From assembly GCA_025943965.1 (NCBI GenBank), contig JAPCWD010000014.1, positions 1 through 47,489 on the forward strand: a stretch of DNA of 47,489 nt. Reading direction: 5' to 3'. Under the pieces are notes generated by a model. That model searched no databases. It was not told the origin of the DNA and worked only from the letters and a program-made list of their open reading frames with translations. Every line of letters begins with the position of its first letter. The first letter of the stretch is position 1. Origin of the DNA: Synergistaceae bacterium DZ-S4 (GTDB lineage: Bacteria; Synergistota; Synergistia; Synergistales; Synergistaceae). The position numbers and the translations under genes are program-made. Below, in pieces: positions 41,058-47,489 of this stretch.

Positions 41058-41411
41058 ATGATGAAGGTACAGATACTTGGAACAGGATGCCCGAAATGCA
41101 AGAAACTTGCGGAACTCACAGACCAGGCTGCAAAGGAGCTGGGACTTCAGCTGGAAATCGAAAAGGTGACAGAAGTAGCGAAAATAATGGACTTTGGTGT
41201 AATGACCACTCCTGCGCTTGCTATTGAGGGCAAAGTAGTTCTTGCAGGACACCTTCCCACATATGAGAAGCTAAAAGAGGTTCTCTTAAAGGCATCACCG
41301 GCACAGGTGCAGGAATCCGGAGAAAAAAAGACCGAAGGTTTTTCAAAGTTCGTTTCAGGTTTGTTTAAGTCAAAATCGGATCCCGAGGAAAAGGGCGGCT
41401 GCAGTTTCTGA
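41058..41411 (+). CDS. Thioredoxin-like redox protein (CPKC) with cysteine tail, 117 aa
   Basis: The first 78 residues form a small thioredoxin-like domain of the archaeal MTH895/'redox-active disulfide protein 2' type: VQILGTGCPKCKKL (Cys11, Cys14) and the cis-Pro loop MTTPALAIEGKVV. An extension follows with FSKFVSGLFKSKSDPEEKGGCSF, ending in an extra Cys. It may deliver electrons to arsenate reductase or relay thiol-bound metal(loid). GGAGG precedes ATG 41058 (or 41061). It follows the ArsR gene by 19 bases and precedes a terminator-like hairpin. Confidence 0.9.
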   Translation: MMKVQILGTGCPKCKKLAELTDQAAKELGLQLEIEKVTEVAKIMDFGVMTTPALAIEGKVVLAGHLPTYEKLKEVLLKASPAQVQESGEKKTEGFSKFVSGLFKSKSDPEEKGGCSF

Positions 41412-41478
41412 AACTGAAATAATGCCGGAGGTGCCGGCATAGATCAGAAATAGTGGTAAGAAGTTTATATATTTGAGA

Positions 41479-41506
41479 GTCCCCGCAACCGCGGGGAATT
41501 TCTTGA
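41479..41506 (+). terminator. Terminator-like hairpin after the thioredoxin-like gene
   Basis: CCCCGC pairs with GCGGGG across AACC and is followed by AATTTCTT. A moderate signal. Confidence 0.55.
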
Positions 41507-41534
41507 CCCCTATATGTGGAATATATGCCACATA
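41503..41534 (+). promoter_or_regulatory. Operator before the second permease
   Basis: TTGACC at 41503-41508 is followed by the inverted repeat TATGTGG (41513-41519), eight bases, CCACATA (41528-41534), identical in arms and spacing to the one at 40668. The regulator encoded at 40709 is the obvious candidate to bind both. Confidence 0.8.
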
Positions 41535-41562
41535 AAATTGTAAGATATGGAGCTGAAAAGTA

Positions 41563-42729
41563 ATGAACGATCGTAAAAAATTTTTATGGATAGCAGGGTT
41601 TTTCCTTGTTTTCTACTTCCTTCCGGAAGGAAACGAGCGAGTTGCTGCGGGGCTGACTGAATCAATAGCGATGATGTCAGATTACGCAAGGGAGCATGTG
41701 CTTCTCTGCCTTATCCCGGCATTCTTCATTGCAGGAGCAATCTCGGTATTTATAAGTCAGCAGTCCGTCATGAAATATCTTGGTGCAAAGGCTGAAAAAT
41801 GGATAGCCTACTCCGTGGCCTCTGTATCCGGCACTGTCCTTGCCGTCTGCTCATGCACAGTCCTCCCCCTCTTTGCCGGTATCTACAAAAGAGGTGCGGG
41901 ACTTGGCCCTGCGACAGCCTTCCTTTACTCGGGACCTGCCATCAATGTACTTGCGATCGTTCTGACAGCACGTGTGCTTGGGCTCGAGCTGGGGATAGCC
42001 AGGGCTGTGGGCGCAGTTCTTTTCAGTGTTGTAATAGGGCTCCTGATGGCTGTTATATTCGGCAGGGAAGAAGCGGCCAGGCAGGAAGAATTCGCACAGT
42101 TTCCGGAAGAAGAGAGCGGAAGGCCTCTTTGGAAGACAGTCACATACATGGCAGGCATGGTCGTATTTCTTGTTTTTGCAAACTGGGCAGCGCCAAAGAC
42201 GCCGAATTCCTTCTGGGAAACCGTATACGGCATGAAATGGATACTTGCCGGAGCGGGTCTTGCGGCAACGGTCATCGCTTCACTCACATGGTTCAGCAAG
42301 GAAGAGAGAGGGGAATGGTTCGGATCCACATGGGGATATGCGCTCCAAGTTGTGCCGCTTTTGTTTGGCGGAGTCCTGGTCGCCGGATTTCTTCTAGGCC
42401 GTCCCGGGCATGAGGCCCTTATCCCGAGCCGATATGTAGCAATGCTGGTCGGAGGCAATTCTGCCGGGGCGAACTTCTTTGCAGCACTTGCAGGCGCCTT
42501 CATGTACTTCGCCACCCTCACGGAAGTTCCGATACTTCAGGGACTTATCGGCGCAGGAATGGGAATGGGCCCCGCATTGGCACTTCTTCTTGCGGGACCG
42601 GCGCTGTCATTGCCAAGCATGCTTGTCATAAACAGCATAATTGGAATTAAGAAGACAGCGGTTTACATTGTTCTTGTAGTGCTTCTTTCTACACTTGCAG
42701 GTATGATATTTGGTATGATAGCCTCTTGA
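41563..42729 (+). CDS. YraQ/ArsP-type permease, 388 aa
   Basis: A permease with about ten membrane segments and a two-fold internal repeat. It has the family signature AVCSCTVLPLFAGIYKRGAGLGPATAFLYSGPAINVLAI, with CSC at the same place as in the 39629 permease, and MLVGGNSAGANFFAALAGAFMYFATLTEVPI in the second half. The family includes ArsP-type organoarsenical exporters and putative metal efflux permeases. The ArsR-type operator is 29 bases before the start. The downstream half-permease genes follow after 48 bases, so one operon probably covers 41563-43798. Confidence 0.9.
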   Translation: MNDRKKFLWIAGFFLVFYFLPEGNERVAAGLTESIAMMSDYAREHVLLCLIPAFFIAGAISVFISQQSVMKYLGAKAEKWIAYSVASVSGTVLAVCSCTVLPLFAGIYKRGAGLGPATAFLYSGPAINVLAIVLTARVLGLELGIARAVGAVLFSVVIGLLMAVIFGREEAARQEEFAQFPEEESGRPLWKTVTYMAGMVVFLVFANWAAPKTPNSFWETVYGMKWILAGAGLAATVIASLTWFSKEERGEWFGSTWGYALQVVPLLFGGVLVAGFLLGRPGHEALIPSRYVAMLVGGNSAGANFFAALAGAFMYFATLTEVPILQGLIGAGMGMGPALALLLAGPALSLPSMLVINSIIGIKKTAVYIVLVVLLSTLAGMIFGMIAS

Positions 42730-42777
42730 CTTAACTGCATAAAAAATATAGTAAGCGGTCAGAAGGAGGTCCTCTTT

Positions 42778-43257
42778 TTGGATTCATATATTCTATACGC
42801 CGTGACTATAGTCCTTCTTTTTTTCTCATACTTCAAGGACAAAAATAAGACAAAGACGTCCCTGAAAAAGGGGTGGAAGGCTTTCGAAAATATACTTCCA
42901 GAGTTTCTTGTTGTAATACTCTTTGTAGGGACGCTTCTTGCTGTACTTGACCCAGAGATGATATCAATGCTCATCGGCGGTGATTCGGGCTGGATCGGTG
43001 TCATCCTTGCCTCTCTGGTAGGCTCGGTCACACTGATCCCCGGTTTTGTTGCCTTTCCTACAGCAGCGCTCCTGCTCCAGGCTGGTGCGGGCTATATGCA
43101 GATCGGTGCCTTCATTTCAACCCTGATGATGGTCGGCGTTGTAACGATGCCGGTAGAGATCAAATATTTCGGGAAAAAAGTGACCATATATAGAAATATG
43201 ATGGCCTTCATCTTTTCCTTCTTTGTTGCTTATGTGATAGGAAAGGTGGCGGGCTGA
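42778..43257 (+). CDS. Half-permease, N-terminal-type half, 159 aa
   Basis: About four membrane segments with an LVGSVTLIPGFVAFPTAALLL signature, corresponding to one half-repeat of a YraQ-type permease but without the CxC motif. The start is a TTG at 42778, six bases after AAGGAGGT; no ATG or GTG would be as well placed. It is followed one base after its stop codon by a second half (43259-43798). The two reading frames remain intact, each with its own start, so they look like a true two-subunit permease, not a frameshift. Confidence 0.85.
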   Translation: MDSYILYAVTIVLLFFSYFKDKNKTKTSLKKGWKAFENILPEFLVVILFVGTLLAVLDPEMISMLIGGDSGWIGVILASLVGSVTLIPGFVAFPTAALLLQAGAGYMQIGAFISTLMMVGVVTMPVEIKYFGKKVTIYRNMMAFIFSFFVAYVIGKVAG

Positions 43258-43258
43258 G

Positions 43259-43798
43259 ATGGCTCTCATGCTGAAGAGATACAGGCCCTTCCTTATTGCC
43301 TTGGCATGTGTCGGAGTTCTGACGCTTTTTAACAGGGGCATTGGTACCAAGGCTCTTTTCATATCAGTGAACTCTTTTGTCCAAATGCTCTTTATAATCC
43401 CTCCTGTTTTCGTCCTCCTTGGGCTGCTCGACGTCTGGGTATCCAGGGAGAGCATGATCAGATATATGGGTGAGGGATCAGGAATTGAGGGAATACTTCT
43501 TTCCATCTTCATAGGTTCAGCTGCCGCTGGGCCGCTTTATGCGGCATTCCCCGTCAGCGCTCTCTTTATGAAAAAGGGAGTCAGCTTTTCAAACGTGATG
43601 ATCTTTATAGGTGCATGGTCCACGACGAAAATTCCAATGGTCCTCTTCGAGTTTCAATCGTTGGGTGCCCGCTTTGCCCTGACAAGGCTGCTTGTCGATA
43701 TACCGGGAATAATTATCATAGCAGTCCTTCTTTCGAATTTGGTAAGCGGGGAAGATATCAATAAAATTTACGAAAATGTCGAGAAAATGGATAACTGA
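43259..43798 (+). CDS. Half-permease, C-terminal-type half, 179 aa
   Basis: About five membrane segments with the matching signature IFIGSAAAGPLYAAFPVSALFM, then SNVMIFIGAWSTTKIPM. It pairs with the preceding 159-aa protein; together they equal the length of one permease. The start at 43259 is close to the previous stop codon, so translation is coupled. Neither half holds the CxC seen in the two full-length permeases of the island, so its substrate may differ. Confidence 0.85.
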   Translation: MALMLKRYRPFLIALACVGVLTLFNRGIGTKALFISVNSFVQMLFIIPPVFVLLGLLDVWVSRESMIRYMGEGSGIEGILLSIFIGSAAAGPLYAAFPVSALFMKKGVSFSNVMIFIGAWSTTKIPMVLFEFQSLGARFALTRLLVDIPGIIIIAVLLSNLVSGEDINKIYENVEKMDN

Positions 43799-43923
43799 CA
43801 ATATATTTAAAATTCCCATAGTTTATTCGACTGTTATTTTAAAATGGTTGTAACTATTTACACCTTGTTGACGTTATACTATTGCTGACAGGATCAAATG
43901 CATTTATTGCGGGAGGTGCAAAA

Positions 43924-44232
43924 ATGGATTATAAGGAAAGATTGCTGCTTTTAAAGGCTTTATCAGATCCCAACAGAATCATGATAGTCGATATGCTTTC
44001 ATGCGGAGAACTTTGTGCCTGTACCATCCTTGAAGCCTTTGATCTTTCTCAGCCCACCCTTTCACATCACATGAAGATCCTCTGCCGGGCAGGCCTTGTA
44101 ACCCCAAGAAAAGAGGGCAAATGGACCCATTATTCACTTAACAGCGAGAAGTTTTCTGATCTTATTTCCTTTATAGGCATGATCTCATCGGGCGAGGGCA
44201 AAGAACGCGTCTATTCTGATACCAAGTGCTGA
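43924..44232 (+). CDS. ArsR/SmtB-family metalloregulator 2, 102 aa
   Basis: A winged-helix regulator: LLKALSDPNRIMIVDMLSCGELCACTILEAFDLSQPTLSHHMKILCRAGLV. The CAC in ELCACTIL corresponds to the As(III)-binding CVC of classical ArsR, and further cysteines are at MLSC, ILC and the C-terminal Lys-Cys. GGGAGGT precedes the ATG at 43924; the frame to 43882 is unsupported. It lies between the half-permeases and a convergent arsC. It could control arsC, hgcA or the permeases; no matching operator was found directly upstream of it. Confidence 0.92.
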   Translation: MDYKERLLLLKALSDPNRIMIVDMLSCGELCACTILEAFDLSQPTLSHHMKILCRAGLVTPRKEGKWTHYSLNSEKFSDLISFIGMISSGEGKERVYSDTKC

Positions 44233-44285
44233 TATTCAATCAATTAAACCTGGTCGATGAACGATCCTGACGAACAAAAATAATT

Positions 44286-44314
44286 TGGCCGGGAGGAAGT
44301 CTCCCGGTCATTTT
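44286..44314. terminator. Bidirectional terminator between arsR-type gene and arsC
   Basis: GGCCGGGAG pairs with CTCCCGGTC across a 5-base loop, followed by ATTTTT on the plus strand and preceded by an A-rich tract. It lies between convergent genes. Confidence 0.8.
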
Positions 44315-44755
44315 TCATTCGCTGCATGAAATCTTTGCTTTTAGCTCCAATATCTTTCTTTCAATTGTATCTATTGCCTCCAGAAATACATTGTCTCCCT
44401 TTCCTGTCGGATCATCAAGTCCCCAGTCTTCTTCATAGGCTCCTTCTATTGCCGGACATGTTACGTTGCATCCCATTTTTATCACAACGTCAGGGTCCGG
44501 GATATCAAATATCAGTTTCGAGTACTGGTCTTTTTCCATGTCAATGCCATAGATCCTCTTCATTAGACGGACCGCATCCTGATTGATCCTGTCCTTTAGT
44601 TCTGTCCCTCCGGAGTAACTTTCAAATGCGTCAGCAGCCAGTTTTTTCCCAAGGGCTTCGGCTATCTGACTTCTGCAGGAGTTATGTACGCAAACGAAAG
44701 CGACCTTAGGTTTGCCGGTGCAGTTGATCATAACTTTATTTTCGTTGTTTTGCAT
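44315..44755 (-). CDS. arsC: Arsenate reductase ArsC (thioredoxin-coupled, low-Mr phosphatase fold), 146 aa
   Basis: The phosphatase loop VAFVCVHNSCRSQIAEA contains the CX5R nucleophile site. The later MGCNVTCPAIEGAYEEDWGLDDPTG contains the Cys pair that shuttles electrons to thioredoxin, together with the conserved Asp-Pro. It reduces arsenate to arsenite. The C terminus ends in a further Cys (SCSE). It is on the opposite strand to most of the island and has no associated arsB or acr3 arsenite pump here, which makes the nearby permeases more interesting. The ATG at 44755 is used; one at 44728 is possible. Confidence 0.95.
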   Translation of the reverse strand: MQNNENKVMINCTGKPKVAFVCVHNSCRSQIAEALGKKLAADAFESYSGGTELKDRINQDAVRLMKRIYGIDMEKDQYSKLIFDIPDPDVVIKMGCNVTCPAIEGAYEEDWGLDDPTGKGDNVFLEAIDTIERKILELKAKISCSE

Positions 44756-44849
44756 TGCAGACTCTCCTATTTGTGCTAAGTATTTCTATTTCTAAAAATA
44801 ACTTATATAATCTCATAATTTTAGCATCACATAACTGAAATTTAATACA

Positions 44850-44878
44850 TTGACAAACATCTATATGAGGTATATATT
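44850..44878 (+). promoter_or_regulatory. hgcA promoter with an ArsR-like half-site
   Basis: TTGACA at 44850-44855, 17 bases, TATATT at 44873-44878. TATATGAGGTATATAT (44862-44877) inside it matches TATATGTGGAATATAT of the 41511 operator at 14 of 16 bases, but the second half (CCACATA) is missing. Confidence 0.7.
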
Positions 44879-44950
44879 AACGACCGTAGTTCCAAATAGC
44901 AGATCTAAACAAGCGATACAATACTTTCAGACAAAGAGGCGTGACGGCTA

Positions 44951-45937
44951 ATGACAGCTTGCTGCAGCGAAAACCAAACTCTTTCTGCTTCTCTCACAAT
45001 TAAGGACAGACTGGGCTCATGGAAGGCAAGATGGGGGATCGGAAGGATGGATCACTCAATGAAAGCCGGACTATACGCCATGGGATGTCCTGATGGACAT
45101 TCTCCCGTCCTGGTGACATCCAATTATAAGATGACTGTTGACAGGGTGAGGGAAAATCTTGGCGGCAGGGACCTGTGGCTGATGGTTCTCGATACGGAGG
45201 GGATCAATGTGTGGTGTGCCGCGGGCAAGGGTACTTTTGGCACAGAAGAGCTCGTTTCCCGCATCGATGAGACAGGCCTTAGGGGAAAAGTCACCCACAG
45301 GGAACTGATCCTTCCTCAGCTTGGCGCGACCGGCGTATCTGCCCACGAAGCAAGAAAAAGAAGCGGTTTCAAAGTAATATATGGACCTGTAAGGGCGGAG
45401 GACATTCCCTATTTTCTTGACAACAGGCTGACTCTCAAAGCGGATATGCGGAAAGTCCGGTTTACAATTTTCGACAGATTAGTTCTGACGCCTGTTGAGT
45501 TCGTCATTGCCATGGAACTGATGCTAAAGGTTTTCGGGGCAATGGCAATCCTCTCTGCTTTAGGTATTCTGCCGGTCGAAAGGGCAGATTATCTTGGGCT
45601 GATGGGGGCGACCTTTATGGGAACTTTTATATCACCCCTTCTTCTTCCCTGGATACCTGGAAGGGCCTTTTCTTTAAAAGGAATGGTGACAGGGTTGGTA
45701 TGGGCCATATCGGCAGTCCTCTTTTTGTTTTTGAGGGGAAATGCCAATTGGCTCCAGTTCTTTTCATATATGTTGATCCTCCCCTCTCTGTCGGCTTTTT
45801 TCACAATGAACTTTACCGGTTCGTCTACATATACGTCGCTGTCGGGAGTGGAAAAAGAGATGAAGGCAGCACTTCCTCTGATAATTGCTGCACTGACTGC
45901 AGGGATCCTGATCAGGATAGTTTCGTACTTCATATAG
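44951..45937 (+). CDS. hgcA: Mercury methylation corrinoid protein HgcA, 328 aa
   Basis: The cap-helix motif NVWCAAGK is at residues 86-93; its Cys89 is the expected lower axial ligand of cobalamin, a feature that separates HgcA from ordinary corrinoid iron-sulfur proteins. The soluble corrinoid domain covers residues 1-165. About five membrane segments follow (from about 178), ending at the C terminus. With HgcB it converts Hg(II) to methylmercury (established in Pseudodesulfovibrio mercurii ND132 and Geobacter). AGAGG lies before the ATG at 44951. It has its own promoter and is followed by hgcB after 30 bases. Confidence 0.95.
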   Translation: MTACCSENQTLSASLTIKDRLGSWKARWGIGRMDHSMKAGLYAMGCPDGHSPVLVTSNYKMTVDRVRENLGGRDLWLMVLDTEGINVWCAAGKGTFGTEELVSRIDETGLRGKVTHRELILPQLGATGVSAHEARKRSGFKVIYGPVRAEDIPYFLDNRLTLKADMRKVRFTIFDRLVLTPVEFVIAMELMLKVFGAMAILSALGILPVERADYLGLMGATFMGTFISPLLLPWIPGRAFSLKGMVTGLVWAISAVLFLFLRGNANWLQFFSYMLILPSLSAFFTMNFTGSSTYTSLSGVEKEMKAALPLIIAALTAGILIRIVSYFI

Positions 45938-45967
45938 TCATTTAAGTTGGTCTAAAGGAGAAGACAA

Positions 45968-46267
45968 ATGGGTTTTAAGTATCTAAAGGGAGTCGCTGCA
46001 TTAAAACTTGATAGGGACAAATGCATCGGGTGCGGCATGTGCGGGACCGTATGTCCCCATGCCGTCTTTACGATAAGTGATAATAAGGCCCGCATCAACG
46101 ACATCGATCTCTGTATGGAATGCGGAGCCTGTTCCATGAATTGCCCCGTCTCGGCATTAACGGTAAGAAAAGGTGTAGGATGTGCATATGCAGTGCTCAT
46201 GGGGATGTTTAGCGGGAATAAAGACGGAGAAGGTCCGTCCTGCGGCGGCTCGGGCTGCTGCGGATAG
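45968..46267 (+). CDS. hgcB: Mercury methylation ferredoxin HgcB, 99 aa
   Basis: Two [4Fe-4S] motifs CxxCxxCxxxC lie at Cys19-22-25-29 and Cys49-52-55-59. A strictly conserved extra cysteine follows in VGCAY (Cys72), and the C-terminal pair CCG (Cys97-98) ends the protein. These last two features distinguish HgcB from ordinary ferredoxins and are thought to bind mercury for transfer to HgcA. AAAGGAG precedes the ATG by seven bases. It is directly downstream of hgcA in the same orientation, as in known methylators. Confidence 0.95.
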   Translation: MGFKYLKGVAALKLDRDKCIGCGMCGTVCPHAVFTISDNKARINDIDLCMECGACSMNCPVSALTVRKGVGCAYAVLMGMFSGNKDGEGPSCGGSGCCG

Positions 46268-46398
46268 TATTGGATAAATAATGCATGCATGGATCGCAGA
46301 GTTTTCAACAATTTGTGGTTCAACTCCCTCCTGTTGTCACCATTCTGACTGATTTGGATATATAATCTACCGGAACAAAAAATATTAAGGAACGGTGT

Positions 46399-46749
46399 TT
46401 GATTTTGATCCGCACTCTTGCCCCTGTTATGCTTCTTCTTGTATCCAATATATTTATGACCTACGCATGGTATGGGCACCTTAAACATATGGGTTCTAAA
46501 CCCCTTATTTTTGTGATACTGGCAAGCTGGGGGATCGCCTTCTTCGAGTATTGCTTCCAGGTCCCCGCTAACCGGCTGGGAAATCAGTTGTTTACCCTTT
46601 CTCAGCTCAAGATAATGCAAGAAGTCATAACCATGTGCGTCTTTGCCGCCTTCACCTTCTTTGTGATGAAGGAAAAACTTACTCTCAACTACGTTTGGGC
46701 CTCACTATGCATGGTCGGTGCCGTCTTTTTTATCTTCAGGCCCAACTGA
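46399..46749 (+). CDS. DMT-superfamily DUF486 protein, 116 aa
   Basis: Four membrane segments with the DUF486 pattern: LLVSNIFMTYAWYGHLKHM near the start, then WGIAFFEYCFQVPANRLG and LSQLKIMQEVITMCVFAAF. Function is not known; the fold resembles small multidrug-type transporters. A TTG at 46399 follows AAGGA; a TTG at 46405 is also possible. It stands 131 bases after hgcB with no clear terminator between, so co-transcription with hgcAB is possible. Confidence 0.85.
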   Translation: MILIRTLAPVMLLLVSNIFMTYAWYGHLKHMGSKPLIFVILASWGIAFFEYCFQVPANRLGNQLFTLSQLKIMQEVITMCVFAAFTFFVMKEKLTLNYVWASLCMVGAVFFIFRPN

Positions 46750-46855
46750 ATGTCCCATGTACGGCAAGTGCAGCATGAATGACAGGATAATGTTGAGTAG
46801 AGATCTGCCGTTAAAAAGAGCATCCCGGTCGGGGCAGGTCACTAAACAGTATCTA

Positions 46856-46899
46856 TAAAAGGAGGGATAACAGTTTTTCGTTATCTCTCCTTTTTATAT
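46856..46899 (+). terminator. Rho-independent terminator before the rRNA operon
   Basis: AAAAGGAG pairs with CTCCTTTT as the outer part and GATAAC with GTTATC as the inner part, and it ends in TTTTTATATAG. It isolates the rRNA promoter from the upstream genes. Confidence 0.9.
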
Positions 46900-47150
46900 A
46901 GTAGAAGAGAAGCACTCATGATAAAAATACCGGGACAAAAGGCGGAAAAGAGCCTAATGATCGGCTTAAATATCAGAGATGCGGGCATAAAAACAAGTTC
47001 CACAAATATTTTTTTATGCACTTTCACTGGTAAAAAAGTAAAAGAACAAGTTTGCGCCGGTCTGTGATGGACTTAAATTGCGGGCAGTTAGCAAAGTCAC
47101 GAGGCCGTGTGTCCTAACAGAAAATCTTTAAAAAAAAGCAAAAAAAGTGC

Positions 47151-47179
47151 TTGACGAAAAACAGGAGCAGACATATACT
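47151..47179 (+). promoter_or_regulatory. Probable rRNA operon promoter
   Basis: TTGACG at 47151-47156, 17 bases, TATACT at 47174-47179. A-rich tracts just upstream (47120-47147) resemble an UP element. The start would be about 250 bases before the mature 16S. Confidence 0.75.
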
Positions 47180-47434
47180 ACCTCCTGTTGCGCTTCCGAC
47201 GAGGTCGTCCGCGACCGAATTTAAGAAGCAGGCAACGCGCACCATGACAGTTGAATACAGGGAAAAGCAAAAGGATATATATGGTTGACGTATCATGTAT
47301 ATAGTCTTGAGGGAGTATTCGAATTAATTCGGATATTTTTTGAGAGGCGAGGAAGATAAAGTAGCAAAGAAGTCAGCGACTGAGACGGATATTGGACCTT
47401 AAATGGGAAGATATTCGAAAAGCACACCCAGAAT

Positions 47435-47489
47435 CAAACGGAGAGTTTGATCCTGGCTCAGGACGAACGCTGGCGGCGTGCTTAACACA
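47435..47489 (+). rRNA. 16S ribosomal RNA, 5' end (partial)
   Basis: AGAGTTTGATCCTGGCTCAG, the universal 27F priming site at position 8 of 16S rRNA, begins at 47442, followed by GACGAACGCTGGCGGCGTGC. The gene continues past the window end. Too little is present for a taxonomic call. Confidence 0.97.

Larger units (their letters stand above)
46750..47434. other. Gene-free stretch before the 16S rRNA
   Basis: It holds the terminator at 46856, the rRNA promoter at 47151 and about 255 bases of pre-16S leader. No ORF with start signals and no tRNA are seen. Confidence 0.6.

Noticed and set aside
1..47489. CRISPR arrays, prophage genes, toxin-antitoxin pairs
   Set aside because: No regularly spaced short repeats, no phage structural or integrase genes, and no paired small toxin/antitoxin genes were seen.

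Overview
The window looks like chromosomal DNA of an anaerobic, diderm, amino-acid-fermenting bacterium, most likely a member of the Synergistota. The arguments are the [FeFe]-hydrogenase maturation GTPase HydF, two PaaK-type aryl-CoA ligases, a periplasmic binding protein without a lipobox, a short HisG with HisZ, and hgcAB. The phylum is an inference. The window ends 55 bases into a 16S rRNA gene, so a longer 16S read would settle it.

Region 1 (1-16,060) is accessory DNA. It opens with two hypothetical genes behind a textbook SAM-I riboswitch and its terminator (minus strand), then a HEPN-like protein. Three tandem paralogous double-zinc-ribbon/ankyrin proteins follow, then a 68-aa repeat protein and a fourth zinc-ribbon/ankyrin gene on the other strand. 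Next come two related zinc-ribbon/membrane-anchor/SH3-like genes with duplicated, structured 5' regions, separated by an L,D-transpeptidase. A complete IS256-family element and a hemerythrin-domain gene close the region.

Region 2 (16,250-26,660) holds housekeeping and metabolic genes: malonate transporter madLM, a MalY/PatB-type C-S lyase, a CDF cation exporter, a flavin reductase-like protein and a rubredoxin-like protein. A putative operon of hydrogenase regulator, orphan binding protein and hydF lies behind an attenuator-like leader. A CNNM/CorC-type membrane protein and twin PPOX-fold proteins follow.

Region 3 (26,780-34,000) is a histidine regulon. Tightly overlapped hisZ-G-B-A-IE-H-F run on the minus strand, divergent from a HAD phosphatase-hisC pair. 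hisD is not in the window; the HAD protein is the best candidate for histidinol-phosphatase.

Region 4 (33,970-37,150) contains two paralogous paaK-like genes. Each has its own near-consensus promoter, a short leader ORF with an aromatic-Ser-aromatic motif, and mutually exclusive hairpin, antiterminator and terminator pairings. The two leaders appear homologous to each other. This is the best candidate for an undescribed regulatory system.

Region 5 (37,170-46,750) starts with tRNA-Thr(UGU) and a CIRCE-controlled Hsp20. It continues as a metal(loid) island: a DUF2703-like protein, CcdA, a 54-aa CCCC-motif protein, a permease, two ArsR-type regulators, a CPKC thioredoxin, further permeases including one split into two half-genes, and arsenate reductase. 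The island ends with hgcA-hgcB, the mercury-methylation gene pair. Two identical-architecture operator palindromes lie near one regulator and one permease, with a half-site in the hgcA promoter. Many island proteins end in cysteine-rich tails. A DUF486 protein, an rRNA promoter and the 16S start follow.
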